A DNA stretch of 64,000 nucleotides. Source: Sneathiella marina (GTDB lineage Bacteria; Pseudomonadota; Alphaproteobacteria; Sneathiellales; Sneathiellaceae). Below, in pieces: positions 17,611 to 27,665 of the stretch. The notes beneath the pieces were generated by a model, which saw only the letters and a list, made by a program, of their open reading frames with translations, was not told where the DNA came from and ran no database searches. The stretch's first letter is position 1; every line of letters starts with the position of its first letter. The translations under genes were made by a program, and so were the position numbers. The stretch is taken from assembly GCF_023746535.1 (NCBI RefSeq), contig NZ_CP098747.1, forward strand, positions 2,006,501-2,070,500, in the 5' to 3' direction.

Positions 17611-18990
17611 ATGTCGAAGAATTGGACACCTGAGAGCTGGAGACAAAAATCTATCCGCCAGGTGCCGACATATTTGGATGCGGCACGACTTCAGGCGGTA
17701 GAAGGGGATTTGAAAAATTTTCCACCGCTGGTTTTTGCCGGTGAGGCCAGAAGCTTGAAAGCGAAACTCGGCGAAGTGGCCGCAGGCCGTGGTTTTCTTC
17801 TTCAAGGGGGCGATTGCGCAGAAAGCTTTGCGGAATTTCATCCCAACAATATTCGTGACACTTTTAAAGTGTTGTTGCAGATGGCCGTCGTCCTGACTTT
17901 TGGATCCAATGTTCCCGTAGTCAAGGTCGGCCGCCTCGCGGGTCAGTTCGCCAAGCCACGGTCTGCTGATACGGAAACAATCGATGGTGTCGAACTCCCG
18001 AGTTACCGCGGTGATATCATCAACGGTTTTGATTTTACACCGGAAGCCCGTATCCCAGATCCGGAACGGATGCTCAAAGCCTATTCTCAAGCCGCGTCAA
18101 CTCTTAATCTGCTGCGGGCTTTCTCGCAAGGCGGTTACGCTGATTTGCATCAGGTTCACCGCTGGAACATGGGATTTGTGGCAAGTGGTGAGCAAGGCGC
18201 CCGGTATCAGGAAATGGCAGATCGTATCCATGATGCACTGGCCTTCATGGAAGCTTGTGGTGTTACTTCGGAAAATACGCCGGAAATGGGTCGGACAGAT
18301 TTCTATACATCCCACGAAGCTTTACTGCTGCAATATGAACAGAGCCTGACCCGCGTTGATAGCACTTCCGGTGATTATTATGACACATCTGCTCATATGC
18401 TTTGGATCGGTGATCGGACACGGGACCCGGACGAGGCGCATGTAGAGTTCCTGTCCGGTGTTGCCAACCCGATTGGTGTCAAGGCGGGACCGTCTCAGGA
18501 CCCGGATACACTCATCCGTCTGATAGATACGTTAAATCCAACCAATGAAGCTGGACGTATGACCGTCATCTGTCGCTTCGGAGCGGACAATGTGGATAAG
18601 CATTTACCGGCGTTGATCCGTAAAGTGGAGCAGGAGGGCCGTTCTGTGGTCTGGTCCTGTGATCCAATGCATGGCAATACCATCAAATCTTCGACTGGAT
18701 ATAAGACACGTCCTGTCGATCGGATTATGACGGAAGTCAGTCAGTTCTTTGATGTCCATCAGGCAGAGGGAACTTATGCGGGCGGCGTCCATTTTGAAAT
18801 GACAGGCCAAGATGTAACGGAATGTATCGGCGGTGCTTTTGAAGTGACAGAAGAACGGTTGAGCGATCGCTATCACACAGCTTGTGATCCGCGGCTGAAT
18901 GCAAATCAGGCTCTTGAGCTTGCTTTCCTTATCTCGGAAATGATCAAAAAGGAAAGGGGCGGTCGAGGCGCCATTGCGGCTGCTTCATAA
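17611..18990 (+). CDS. 3-deoxy-7-phosphoheptulonate synthase, class II (plant/AroAII type)
   Basis: 459 residues from ATG 17611, which has GAGGA eight to nine bases upstream; an earlier in-frame TTG has no such site. Class II DAHP synthase hallmarks are present: [13 protein letters not shown] with the metal-binding Cys, [62 protein letters not shown] and the late [15 protein letters not shown]. It condenses phosphoenolpyruvate with erythrose-4-phosphate as the first step of the shikimate pathway. The length matches the plant/bacterial type II family. A dehydroquinase for the same pathway is at 55.1 kb. The stop is nine bases from the NAPRT start, so the two may be co-transcribed. Confidence 0.94.
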   Translation: MSKNWTPESWRQKSIRQVPTYLDAARLQAVEGDLKNFPPLVFAGEARSLKAKLGEVAAGRGFLLQGGDCAESFAEFHPNNIRDTFKVLLQMAVVLTFGSNVPVVKVGRLAGQFAKPRSADTETIDGVELPSYRGDIINGFDFTPEARIPDPERMLKAYSQAASTLNLLRAFSQGGYADLHQVHRWNMGFVASGEQGARYQEMADRIHDALAFMEACGVTSENTPEMGRTDFYTSHEALLLQYEQSLTRVDSTSGDYYDTSAHMLWIGDRTRDPDEAHVEFLSGVANPIGVKAGPSQDPDTLIRLIDTLNPTNEAGRMTVICRFGADNVDKHLPALIRKVEQEGRSVVWSCDPMHGNTIKSSTGYKTRPVDRIMTEVSQFFDVHQAEGTYAGGVHFEMTGQDVTECIGGAFEVTEERLSDRYHTACDPRLNANQALELAFLISEMIKKERGGRGAIAAAS

Positions 18991-18999
18991 CCTGTCGTC

Positions 19000-20151
19000 A
19001 TGACCCAAAAAAAGCCAACGCCTGAGAGAGAGGCAATCGATCATTCGATTGCCGATCATACAGATCAGTACTTTAATAAAACAAAAAAAATAGTCAGGCA
19101 ATTTGGCGATAAAACGGTAACTTACGCTGTTTTTATGAGACGACCTGTAATCTTTTGCCCTAAGCTGATGGTCGATTGGCTTGAAAATATCTGCGAGATT
19201 CGAGGGCATAGTTTCAAAATTGAACCCTGCTTTGAGGAAGGTGAGTGGGTCGGCGCCGGAGAGCCCCTCATTTATATTACGGGAAGTTTCCAGAACCTGG
19301 TGGATCTGGAAACACTGTACCTGCAAAAACTAGGGTCCGCCTGTGTGGCAGCCTACAATGCCTATACCATGTGTTCCTACCTGCCTAAGGTCCAATTTAT
19401 GGCAATGGATGCCCGGCATTGCGCGGGCTCTGAGATGGCGGAAATGATGGCTTATGCGGCGTCGGTTGGTAGTGAGGCGGCGCAAAAAGAACATGATGCG
19501 GTTGGGTTTGTTGGAAATGCAAACAATTCTACCTCTTATTTCTTCAATCAAAACAAAGGCTTGGGGACGATGCCTCATGCTTTGATTGGATATGCGGGCA
19601 GCACCCTTCGGGCCGCTGAAATGTTTGCGGAAAGCTTTCCGAACGAGCCATTTACCGTGCTCGTTGATTATTACGGCGCAGAAATCACCGATGCTTTGGC
19701 CGTTTGCCAGAAATTCCCGGAAATGGCGGCGGCAGGTAATATTTCCGTGCGCATGGATACTCACGGCGGCCGGTTTATTGAGGGGCTTGATCCAGCGACA
19801 TCCTACGCTGTGTTGGAACACCATATTCCCCGGGGGATTCGTCAATACCGGTCGGAACAGGAATTGAAGTGGCTTGTCGGTACAGGTGTGTCTGCGGCCG
19901 CTATATATTATTTGCGCGATGAACTGGATAAAGCCGGTTTTGACAAGGTGAAAATAGTAGCATCATCAGGTTTTTCCCATGAAAAATGCCGGGTCATGGG
20001 GAGTATCAAGGCGCCCATCGATGTGGTTGGAACGGGATCGTTTCTGCCGGCAAACTGGTCCGAAACCTATGCGACGGCAGACATCATTTCTTATGATAAG
20101 GTGCCGACAGTAAAACTTGGTCGAGAATTCCTCCTCAGAAAAGATAAATAG
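19000..20151 (+). CDS. pncB: Nicotinate phosphoribosyltransferase
   Basis: A 383-residue protein of the NAPRT/quinolinate-phosphoribosyltransferase fold. Seen: an N-terminal domain ending in GEPLIYITGSFQNLVDLETLYLQ, the catalytic-domain phrase MDARHC followed by GFVGNANNSTSYF, LVDYYGAEITDAL, VRMDTHGGRF, and the phosphate-binding end IVASSGF ... DVVGTGSFLP. It converts nicotinate and PRPP to nicotinate mononucleotide in NAD salvage. The sequence is shorter than E. coli PncB and resembles the compact archaeal/alphaproteobacterial type. An MFS transporter gene and NAD synthetase follow in the same orientation, making a small NAD group. Confidence 0.86.
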   Translation: MTQKKPTPEREAIDHSIADHTDQYFNKTKKIVRQFGDKTVTYAVFMRRPVIFCPKLMVDWLENICEIRGHSFKIEPCFEEGEWVGAGEPLIYITGSFQNLVDLETLYLQKLGSACVAAYNAYTMCSYLPKVQFMAMDARHCAGSEMAEMMAYAASVGSEAAQKEHDAVGFVGNANNSTSYFFNQNKGLGTMPHALIGYAGSTLRAAEMFAESFPNEPFTVLVDYYGAEITDALAVCQKFPEMAAAGNISVRMDTHGGRFIEGLDPATSYAVLEHHIPRGIRQYRSEQELKWLVGTGVSAAAIYYLRDELDKAGFDKVKIVASSGFSHEKCRVMGSIKAPIDVVGTGSFLPANWSETYATADIISYDKVPTVKLGREFLLRKDK

Positions 20152-20247
20152 CTGACTAAAATCGGATAGATTTGGTCGGTTTTTCGCTAGTATCTTATGC
20201 CCATGGGTATAAGAGCGAGAGAGACACCAATTCGGGATTAGTTGGCC

Positions 20248-21588
20248 ATGTACTCCGCAGTTATAAATTCGTGGCCACTCCTTTTGGGGATCGGCCTTCT
20301 CATGCTAGGGAACGGCCTGCAAGGCAGTCTTGTGGGAATCCGCGCGTCTTTGGAAGGCTTTCCGTCGGCGACCACTGGATTTATCATGTCCGGTTACTAT
20401 GCGGGCTTCCTATTTGGGTCCTATATTACCCCTAAAATTCTTATAAATGTCGGGCATGTGCGGGTATTCGCCGCTCTGGCATCGCTGGCATCTTCTGCGG
20501 CCCTGCTTTATGTGGTGTTCGTTGATCCCATCGTTTGGGGGTTTATGCGGCTGATTACCGGTTTTTCCTATGCGGGATTATATATTGTTTGCGAAAGTTG
20601 GCTCAATGATGTGGCAACCAACGAGACGCGAGGCCAGCTGCTGTCTGTCTACATGATCATCATGATGGCCGGCTTGGCCTTTGGGCAGTTTTTCCTCAAT
20701 ATCGCGGATCCGGGCGGTTTTACCTTATTCGTGGTGATTTCTGTTCTTGTGTCTTTAGCGTTAATTCCGCTTGCCCTGACTGCCGCACCGGCCCCCAACT
20801 TTATGCAGATTACGCGGCTAAGCCTCCGTAAACTTTATAAAATCTCACCCCTCGGAGTTGTTGGAATGACAGCGCAGGGAACCATCGCAGGTGCATTTTA
20901 TGGGATGGCTGCGGTTTACGGCGATAAAATTGGCCTTTCAATCGTCCAGATTTCGACTTTTATCAGTATCGTCGTTTTTTCCGGTGTGCTGCTGCAATGG
21001 CCGATCGGAAAGCTGTCTGACAAATTTGATCGCCGTCAGGTTATTCTTGTCACAACGGTGTTAAGCGGTGCGGCAGCTATTTTTGCCATGCTTGCCGCTG
21101 AAAATGACTTGTTGTTGTATTTCCTGTTGGGGGCCGGACTGTTTGGCGGATTTTCAGTACCGCTTTACTCGCTTTGTATCGCCCACACAAATGATTACCT
21201 GGAACCTTCCGATATGGTTGCAGCCAGTAGCGGACTGATGTTGGTAAATGGTATCGGCGCGGTATTCGGACCTATTATTGTCGGGCAACTGATGTCCACT
21301 GTAGGAACCTATATATTCTTCGGCTTGATTGCGGCCGGTCATCTTGGAATCGGCGTTTTCGCTCTAATGCGGATGATGATAAATACTTCTGCGCCGCTTG
21401 AATATCAAAGTGACTTTGTTGCAATGCCCATGCGTGCTGGTCATGCAGCTGCCGCCATGAACCCGGAAACGGAAGAATGGGAAGAAGAGCCCGAAGAAGA
21501 GGAGCTTTTGCCGGAACAGCCCGAAGATGAGGAGGAAGTTCCCGAATTGATGGATGATGGCCCTGCTTTAGGGACCCCTAATCCCTGA
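20248..21588 (+). CDS. MFS transporter with acidic C-terminal tail (YcaD-like)
   Basis: About 446 residues with twelve hydrophobic helices. MFS signatures: the loop 2-3 region GSYITPKILINVGHVRVF, the helix FMRLITGFSYAGLYIVCESWLND and the second-half loop GKLSDKFDRRQVIL. It resembles the YcaD-like MFS subgroup of unknown substrate. The last ~40 residues are strikingly acidic (Glu/Asp-rich, with Pro, from about NPETEEWEEEPEEEE to the end) and are probably a cytoplasmic tail. The start is ATG 20248 or TTG 20242, both without a good ribosome-binding site. It lies between nicotinate phosphoribosyltransferase and NAD synthetase, so uptake of a pyridine precursor is an attractive but unproved idea. 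Confidence 0.82.
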   Translation: MYSAVINSWPLLLGIGLLMLGNGLQGSLVGIRASLEGFPSATTGFIMSGYYAGFLFGSYITPKILINVGHVRVFAALASLASSAALLYVVFVDPIVWGFMRLITGFSYAGLYIVCESWLNDVATNETRGQLLSVYMIIMMAGLAFGQFFLNIADPGGFTLFVVISVLVSLALIPLALTAAPAPNFMQITRLSLRKLYKISPLGVVGMTAQGTIAGAFYGMAAVYGDKIGLSIVQISTFISIVVFSGVLLQWPIGKLSDKFDRRQVILVTTVLSGAAAIFAMLAAENDLLLYFLLGAGLFGGFSVPLYSLCIAHTNDYLEPSDMVAASSGLMLVNGIGAVFGPIIVGQLMSTVGTYIFFGLIAAGHLGIGVFALMRMMINTSAPLEYQSDFVAMPMRAGHAAAAMNPETEEWEEEPEEEELLPEQPEDEEEVPELMDDGPALGTPNP

Positions 21589-21669
21589 ATTTCAATTTTT
21601 TCGGTCGAATGCGGCCTGTAAACCCATCTAATCATTGCTGAGCGGTGAAAGTCGGGTTAGAAATCCTCC

Positions 21670-23334
21670 ATGACTGATCAATTGAAAATCGCCCTCGCGC
21701 AAGCCAACCCGATATTGGGAAATATTGCCGGGAACATCCAGTTGGCTAAAGAATTCCGTGAGGAAGCTGAATCTCTTGGCGCTGACCTAGTTGTTTATCC
21801 CGAGCTGTTTTTATCCGGCTACCCGCCGGAGGACCTGGTGTTGAAACCAGCCTTCCAGCGGGCTGCACAAGCCGCCATCAATGAACTCGCCGAATTAACC
21901 CTTGATGGAGGGCCGGCCATGTTGATGTCTGCCCCCCTGATGGAGGATAGCAAACTGTATAATGCTGTCTGCCTGTTGGAAGACGGGAAAGTCAGTGCCA
22001 TGCGGTTCAAGAATAAATTACCCAATTACGGGGTATTCGATGAAATGCGGGTATTCGAATCCGGCCCGCTACCCGGACCCATCCCTTTTAAAGGCGTACG
22101 CCTGGGTGTGATGATTTGTGAAGATATGTGGTTTTCCGATGTTGCGGAATGCCTCGAGGAAACCGGCGCGGAAATTCTCATCGTTCCCAATGGCAGCCCA
22201 TATGATCATAACAAGTCTGATGAACGGCTGAATTATGCGGTTGAACGAGTATCCGAAACAGGGCTGCCCTTGATATATGTTAATCAGATTGGTGGCCAAG
22301 ACGAGCTGGTATTTGATGGTGCGTCTTTTGTACTGAACACGGATCGATCCCTGCCTGTACAGATGGCAAGCTGGAAAGAAGGATTAGTTGTCACTGACTG
22401 GCAGCGGGATGAGAGTGATGGCTGGTCCTGTGCTACCACGGAGATCATTGACCCGGGTACTTCGCTCGAACGGATGTATCACGCAATGGTTCTTGGATTG
22501 AAAGATTATGTGGAGAAGAACCGCTTTCCAGGTGTTGTTCTTGGTCTTTCTGGAGGAATTGACAGCGCCTTGAGCGCCGCAGTCGCCGTTGATGCCTTGG
22601 GCCCTGATCGGGTTCATTGCGTCATGATGCCGTCTAAATATACATCCCCGGAAAGTCTGGATGATGCGGCAGAATGTGCACGGCTTCTTGGAACCCGCCT
22701 TGATACAATTTCCATCGTTCCGGCGGTTGACGCATTTGATGTGATGCTAAAGGATGTTTTTGAAGGGCAGGAGCCAGATATCACGGAAGAGAATATCCAG
22801 TCGCGGGCACGCGGTATGGCGTTGATGGCTTTGTCCAATAAACTGGGAAGCATGGTGCTGACCACAGGAAACAAATCCGAAATGTCTGTTGGCTATGCAA
22901 CGTTATATGGTGACATGTGCGGCGGGTATTCTGTTTTGAAAGATGTTTACAAGACAATTTGTTTTGATTTGTCTGACTGGCGGAACACGCATTATTCACC
23001 GGTTTTCAAGGGTCCGGATGGCGCTGTGATGCCGCAAAATGTGATTTCCAAACCGCCTACTGCAGAGTTGCGTGAAAACCAGAAAGATGAAGATAGTTTG
23101 CCGCCTTATGACATACTCGACGGTATTTTGAGCGGGCTGGTGGAAGAGGAAAAATCTTTTGCCGAGCTTGTGGCAGACGGGTATGAAGCATCAACTATTA
23201 GCCGAATTCAGAATTTACTGTATATTGCAGAGTATAAGCGCCGACAATCGCCACCCGGTGTCAAAATTTCGACGCGCAATTTTGGCCGGGACAGACGGTA
23301 TCCCATCACGAATGGATTTAGAGACAACAGATGA
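21670..23334 (+). CDS. nadE: Glutamine-dependent NAD+ synthetase
   Basis: A 554-residue two-domain enzyme. The N-terminal nitrilase-type glutaminase has the triad Glu45 (YPELFLSG), Lys116 (FKNKLPNYGVFDE) and Cys150 (GVMICEDMW). The C-terminal ATP-pyrophosphatase synthetase has the P-loop SGGIDS (294-299), then TGNKSEMSVGYATLYGDMCG, the adenylation region. It converts nicotinate adenine dinucleotide to NAD using ammonia released from glutamine. The length and domain order are those of the bacterial glutamine-dependent form. Its stop overlaps the gltX start (ATGA, 23331-23334), indicating translational coupling. Confidence 0.96.
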   Translation: MTDQLKIALAQANPILGNIAGNIQLAKEFREEAESLGADLVVYPELFLSGYPPEDLVLKPAFQRAAQAAINELAELTLDGGPAMLMSAPLMEDSKLYNAVCLLEDGKVSAMRFKNKLPNYGVFDEMRVFESGPLPGPIPFKGVRLGVMICEDMWFSDVAECLEETGAEILIVPNGSPYDHNKSDERLNYAVERVSETGLPLIYVNQIGGQDELVFDGASFVLNTDRSLPVQMASWKEGLVVTDWQRDESDGWSCATTEIIDPGTSLERMYHAMVLGLKDYVEKNRFPGVVLGLSGGIDSALSAAVAVDALGPDRVHCVMMPSKYTSPESLDDAAECARLLGTRLDTISIVPAVDAFDVMLKDVFEGQEPDITEENIQSRARGMALMALSNKLGSMVLTTGNKSEMSVGYATLYGDMCGGYSVLKDVYKTICFDLSDWRNTHYSPVFKGPDGAVMPQNVISKPPTAELRENQKDEDSLPPYDILDGILSGLVEEEKSFAELVADGYEASTISRIQNLLYIAEYKRRQSPPGVKISTRNFGRDRRYPITNGFRDNR

Positions 23335-24662
23335 CTGTAAAATTTCGCTTTGCGCCCAGCCCGACAGGATACCTGCATGTGGGCAACGCCCGATTGGCGT
23401 TGATCAACTGGCTTTCTGCCCGTAAGCAGGGCGGCGGTATGGTGCTGCGCCTGGATGACACCGATCAGGAACGCTCAACCGAGGAATATGCCGAAGGCAT
23501 CAAGGAAGATTTATTGTGGCTTGGTCTTGAATGGTCTGAGTTGAAAAAGCAATCTGATCGGTCCGCAGCTTATACCAAGGCATTTGAAATGCTGCGCGAT
23601 GCCGGCCGTTTGTATCCTTGCTATGAAACTGGCGAAGAGTTGGATTACAAGCGTAAACGTCAATTGGCGCGTAAATTGCCGCCGGTTTATGACCGTGCTG
23701 CGTTGGATTTGAAGGCCGAAGACGTCGCTGCCTTTGAAGCTGAGGGGAGGAAACCCCATTGGCGGTTCAAGCTGGATCAAGAACTGATTAGCTGGATTGA
23801 TCTGGTGCGCGGGAAAGTCGAGGTTGACGGAGCCAGCATGTCGGATCCGGTATTAATCCGTTCTGACGGTCGCCCGCTTTATCATTTGCCCTCTGTGGTT
23901 GATGATATTGATTTTGAGATTAGCCATGTTATTCGCGGTGAAGACCATGTGAGCAATACCGCGCTTCATATTCAGGTTTTCAAGGCGCTTGGTGCAGATG
24001 TGCCGGAATTCGCGCATTTACCGCTTCTGATGGGTCCTGATGGCGGACCTCTGTCAAAACGTGAAGGCAGTCAGAGCTTGCGCGAGTTACGAGAGAGCGG
24101 CATTGAACCCATGACTGTAAACAGCCTTTTGGCGCGGCTAGGCACATCGGATAATGTTGAAATTCGCCATACATTGGCTGACGTGGTTGACGGATATGAC
24201 ATTTCGCATTTCAGCCGCGCTGCCGCTAAATTCGATCCGGCGGAGCTTGCAAATTTAAATGCAAAGCTTCTCCATGAAACAAATTGGCAGGATGTGAAAG
24301 ACCGCATAGATGTAGACGGCGCGGACGAGACTTTCTGGAATGCCGTTCGCGGCAACCTGACAACACTGGCTGAAGCCAGAGAATGGTGGCAGATTGTTTC
24401 TGGCCCCATGACGCCAGCAATCGAGGATGAAGAATTTCTATTGTCCGCGGCGGAAGTTCTTCCCGACGGAGAGTTGACAATTGACAGCTGGAAAGTCTGG
24501 ACAACGGCAGTGAAAGAGAAAACAGGAGCGAAAGGTAAAGCGCTCTTTATGCCTCTTCGTTTGGCCCTGACAGGAAAGCCCCGAGGACCGGAAATGAACA
24601 GTCTTCTCCCGCTTATCGGACGGGATCAAATCATGGCGCGTCTCACCGGGAATGGCGCCTGA
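23331..24662 (+). CDS. gltX: Glutamyl-tRNA synthetase (short GltX form)
   Basis: A 443-residue class I aminoacyl-tRNA synthetase. The HIGH signature appears as HVGN (16-19) within PSPTGYLHVGNAR, and the KMSKS loop is LSKREG (241-246). VLRLDDTDQERS is the Glu-binding region. The C-terminal anticodon-binding part is intact but the enzyme is shorter than E. coli GltX (471). Many alphaproteobacteria carry two gltX paralogues, one of which can charge tRNA-Gln with Glu; this copy may be either. It overlaps nadE by four bases and is followed 15 bases later by cysS. Confidence 0.9.
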   Translation: MTVKFRFAPSPTGYLHVGNARLALINWLSARKQGGGMVLRLDDTDQERSTEEYAEGIKEDLLWLGLEWSELKKQSDRSAAYTKAFEMLRDAGRLYPCYETGEELDYKRKRQLARKLPPVYDRAALDLKAEDVAAFEAEGRKPHWRFKLDQELISWIDLVRGKVEVDGASMSDPVLIRSDGRPLYHLPSVVDDIDFEISHVIRGEDHVSNTALHIQVFKALGADVPEFAHLPLLMGPDGGPLSKREGSQSLRELRESGIEPMTVNSLLARLGTSDNVEIRHTLADVVDGYDISHFSRAAAKFDPAELANLNAKLLHETNWQDVKDRIDVDGADETFWNAVRGNLTTLAEAREWWQIVSGPMTPAIEDEEFLLSAAEVLPDGELTIDSWKVWTTAVKEKTGAKGKALFMPLRLALTGKPRGPEMNSLLPLIGRDQIMARLTGNGA

Positions 24663-24677
24663 ATCAAAGGATCTATC

Positions 24678-26051
24678 GTGACGTTGCATCTTTATAATAC
24701 TGCGGTTCGCAAAAAGCAGGAATTCGTGCCCATAACACCGGGCAAAGTCGGCATGTATGTTTGCGGTCCCACGGTGTATGACTTGGCACATATTGGCAAC
24801 GCACGCCCGGTGGTGATTTTTGACGTGCTTGCACGTCTTTTGCGGCATTTGGATTATGACCTTACCTATGTGAGGAATATTACGGATGTCGAGGACAAAA
24901 TCATCACAGCAGCGGAAGCCAATAATGAAAGCATCGATGAGCTGACGAAACGTACCACCGACGCCTATCATGCAGATATGGCCGCCCTGAATGCCGAAGC
25001 CCCGGATCTGGAGCCAAGGGCAACGGAGCATATCGAAGGCATGGTTGAGATGATTCAAACTCTGATCGACAAAGGGAACGCTTATGCAGCAGAAGGGCAT
25101 GTCCTGTTTGATGTTCCCAGCATGCCCGATTATGGCAAGCTGTCGGGGCGCAATCGCGATGACATGATCGCCGGGGCCCGGGTTGAAGTGGCGCCGTATA
25201 AAAAAGACCCTGCCGATTTTGTGTTGTGGAAACCCTCTACGGATGACATGCCGGGGTGGGATAGTCCATGGGGCCGGGGCCGTCCCGGTTGGCATATTGA
25301 ATGTTCGGTCATGTCCAAGGCCACGTTGGGGATCACGTTTGATATCCATGGCGGCGGACGGGACCTGATATTCCCACATCATGAAAATGAAGTTGCCCAA
25401 AGTTGCTGCGCACATGATGGTGCGGAATTCGCGCGCTATTGGGTCCATAATGGCTTTCTGACGGTCGAAGGCGACAAGATGTCAAAATCCCTTGGTAACT
25501 TCCGCACAGTCCGGGAATTACTTGCCGAGGCACCGGGAGAAGCCTTGCGATTGAATATGCTGTCAGCTCATTATCGCCAGCCTCTGGATTGGACATCGGA
25601 AGGTGTCAAGCGGTCGAAAACCAACCTGGATCGGCTCTATACAGCGCTGAAGAACTTGGAAAATGTAACCACAACAGACACTGAGATTGCACCGGACGTT
25701 GTCTCTGCCCTCAATGATGACCTGAATACACCGCTTGCCCTGTCTGCGTTATATTCCCTTGCAGGCGCTGCAAACAAGGCCACCGATGATGCGGAAAAGG
25801 CGAGGATAAAGGGACAATTACTGGGGAGTGGTCAGCTACTTGGTTTACTCAATCAGAACCCCGAAGACTGGTTTAAATCAGCGGGTGAAGGCGATATGGA
25901 TGTGCAGGAAATCGAAAACCTAATAGAAAAACGAAAAAAGGCAAAGTCCAACAAAGACTTCGCGACAGCAGACGCGGTACGTACGGAGTTGGCAAACAAA
26001 GGCGTCATCCTGGAGGATGGCCCTGACGGGACCAGTTGGAAGAGGGCGTAA
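24678..26051 (+). CDS. cysS: Cysteinyl-tRNA synthetase
   Basis: A 457-residue class I synthetase starting at GTG 24678 with AAAGGA upstream. The HIGH motif is HIGN (38-41) in YDLAHIGNARP, and KMSKS (267-271) sits in GDKMSKSLGN. The zinc-site residues typical of CysS are visible: Cys29 in MYVCGPTVYD, the Cys in GRPGWHIECSVMS, and the H-H-E-N segment of FPHHENEVAQS. The protein attaches cysteine to tRNA-Cys. The TAA overlaps the ATG of cimA by one base (TAATG), so the two are coupled. Confidence 0.97.
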   Translation: MTLHLYNTAVRKKQEFVPITPGKVGMYVCGPTVYDLAHIGNARPVVIFDVLARLLRHLDYDLTYVRNITDVEDKIITAAEANNESIDELTKRTTDAYHADMAALNAEAPDLEPRATEHIEGMVEMIQTLIDKGNAYAAEGHVLFDVPSMPDYGKLSGRNRDDMIAGARVEVAPYKKDPADFVLWKPSTDDMPGWDSPWGRGRPGWHIECSVMSKATLGITFDIHGGGRDLIFPHHENEVAQSCCAHDGAEFARYWVHNGFLTVEGDKMSKSLGNFRTVRELLAEAPGEALRLNMLSAHYRQPLDWTSEGVKRSKTNLDRLYTALKNLENVTTTDTEIAPDVVSALNDDLNTPLALSALYSLAGAANKATDDAEKARIKGQLLGSGQLLGLLNQNPEDWFKSAGEGDMDVQEIENLIEKRKKAKSNKDFATADAVRTELANKGVILEDGPDGTSWKRA

Positions 26052-27658
26052 TGGAACGGGAAAGACTTTATCTATTTGACACAACGTTGCGCGATGGGGC
26101 GCAAACGCAAGGCGTGGATTTCAGTGTAGAAGATAAAACCAATATTGCTAAAGCGCTCGACAAACTCGGGATTGACTATATTGAAGGTGGCTGGCCCGGT
26201 GCCAATCCCGGAGATACGGCATTCTTCAACAATCCGCCGGAATTGCAGAATGCAACATTAACCGCTTTTGGCATGACCCGTCGACCAGGTCGCAGCGTTT
26301 CCAACGATCCTGGACTAAGCGCAATTCTGGACGCCAAGACGCCCGCAGTTTGCCTTGTGGGTAAAAGCTGGGATTTTCATGTTGACGTTGCACTGGGCAT
26401 CACCATTGAGGAAAATTTGGAGCTTATTTCCGACAGCATCGCTGAATCTGTCCGTCAAGGCCGAGAAGCTATGTATGATGCAGAGCATTTCTTTGATGGG
26501 TATAAAGCAAATCCGGAATTTGCCCTGGCCTGTTTGAAGGCAGCGTACGGCGCGGGAGCGCGATGGATGGTGCTGTGCGATACCAACGGCGGTACGTTAC
26601 CTGATGAGGTCGAGCGTATCGTTACGGAGGTTTTAGAACATATTCCCGGTAGCCATCTCGGTATTCATACACATAATGATACAGAAAACGCGGTTGCCAA
26701 CACTCTGATGGCTGTTAAAGCCGGTGTTCGGCAGGTGCAAGGTACCTTGAATGGTCTGGGTGAGCGTTGCGGTAATGCAAACATGATGTCCCTGATACCG
26801 TCACTGGTCCTTAAAGAGCCGTTTAAATCCATGGTTGATACCGGGATTACAGAAGAAGGGCTTAAATCGGTAACGCTTGTATCCCGACTTCTCGACGACA
26901 TTCTCAATCGCTCCCCCAATTTGCATCAAGCTTATGTAGGGGATGCTGCGTTCGCCCATAAAGGCGGCCTGCATGTCTCTGCGGTAGAAAAAGACCCGCG
27001 TACCTATGAGCATATCGAACCGCAGATAGTCGGGAATAAGCGGCATTTGCTGGTTTCCGATCAGGCAGGCCGGTCAAATATTCTGGCTCAACTTCGCGAA
27101 TTCGGACTGGAACTGGATCCAAAGGATCCGAAAGTCGATCGTATGCTGGAGGAAGTAAAGGAACGGGAATTCAAGGGCTTTAGCTATGATGGTGCCCTTG
27201 CCAGTTTTGAGCTTATGGCGCGACGGCGAATGGGTCTTGTTCCCAAATATTTTGATGTGGAAAGTTTTCGGGTGCAAGTTGAGCGGCGCCACAATGCGCG
27301 TGGCGAGATAGTTTCAGTCACCGATGCGGTCGTCAAGGTGATGGTGGATGGCGAGCGTTATTTGTCAGTTGGCGAAGGAAATGGTCCGGTTAATGCGCTT
27401 GATGCGGCCTTGCGTAAGGATTTGGGGAAATACTCGGACTATATAGATGATCTTCGTCTGGTGGATTTTAAAGTGCGTATTTTGACGTCAGGTACAGAAG
27501 CGGTGACGCGGGTTTTGATCGAAAGCACGGACAAGTCCAATAAACGCTGGTTCACAGTTGGTGTTTCGCCCAATATCGTCGATGCGTCCTTTGCCGCCAT
27601 GATAGACAGCATAACTTATAAGCTCTATAAGGCCGGCGCACCGGCTAGTTTGCAATAG
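26051..27658 (+). CDS. cimA: Citramalate synthase
   Basis: A 535-residue enzyme of the isopropylmalate/homocitrate synthase family, from an ATG that overlaps the cysS stop. The catalytic TIM barrel begins with FDTTLRDGAQTQGVDF (DTTLRDG, 10-16), and the metal-binding HTHND lies in LGIHTHNDTENAV. The family-specific GTLNGLGERCGNA follows. A C-terminal LeuA-dimer/allosteric domain is present (VTDAVVKVMVDGERYLSVGEGNGPVNALD). CimA-type enzymes condense acetyl-CoA with pyruvate to (R)-citramalate, a threonine-independent entry to isoleucine. The long form with this start motif is usually called CimA; 2-isopropylmalate synthase is less likely. Confidence 0.9.
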   Translation: MERERLYLFDTTLRDGAQTQGVDFSVEDKTNIAKALDKLGIDYIEGGWPGANPGDTAFFNNPPELQNATLTAFGMTRRPGRSVSNDPGLSAILDAKTPAVCLVGKSWDFHVDVALGITIEENLELISDSIAESVRQGREAMYDAEHFFDGYKANPEFALACLKAAYGAGARWMVLCDTNGGTLPDEVERIVTEVLEHIPGSHLGIHTHNDTENAVANTLMAVKAGVRQVQGTLNGLGERCGNANMMSLIPSLVLKEPFKSMVDTGITEEGLKSVTLVSRLLDDILNRSPNLHQAYVGDAAFAHKGGLHVSAVEKDPRTYEHIEPQIVGNKRHLLVSDQAGRSNILAQLREFGLELDPKDPKVDRMLEEVKEREFKGFSYDGALASFELMARRRMGLVPKYFDVESFRVQVERRHNARGEIVSVTDAVVKVMVDGERYLSVGEGNGPVNALDAALRKDLGKYSDYIDDLRLVDFKVRILTSGTEAVTRVLIESTDKSNKRWFTVGVSPNIVDASFAAMIDSITYKLYKAGAPASLQ

Positions 27659-27665
27659 GCGCGCT

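Noticed and set aside
17515-18090. Minus-strand open frame opposite the start of DAHP synthase
   Set aside because: It is antisense to the coding strand and to the likely promoter, with no family resemblance or ribosome-binding site.
24438-25448. Long minus-strand open frame antisense to gltX and cysS
   Set aside because: It lies opposite two well-supported synthetase genes, its translation shows no domain features, and its composition mirrors the opposite-strand codon bias.
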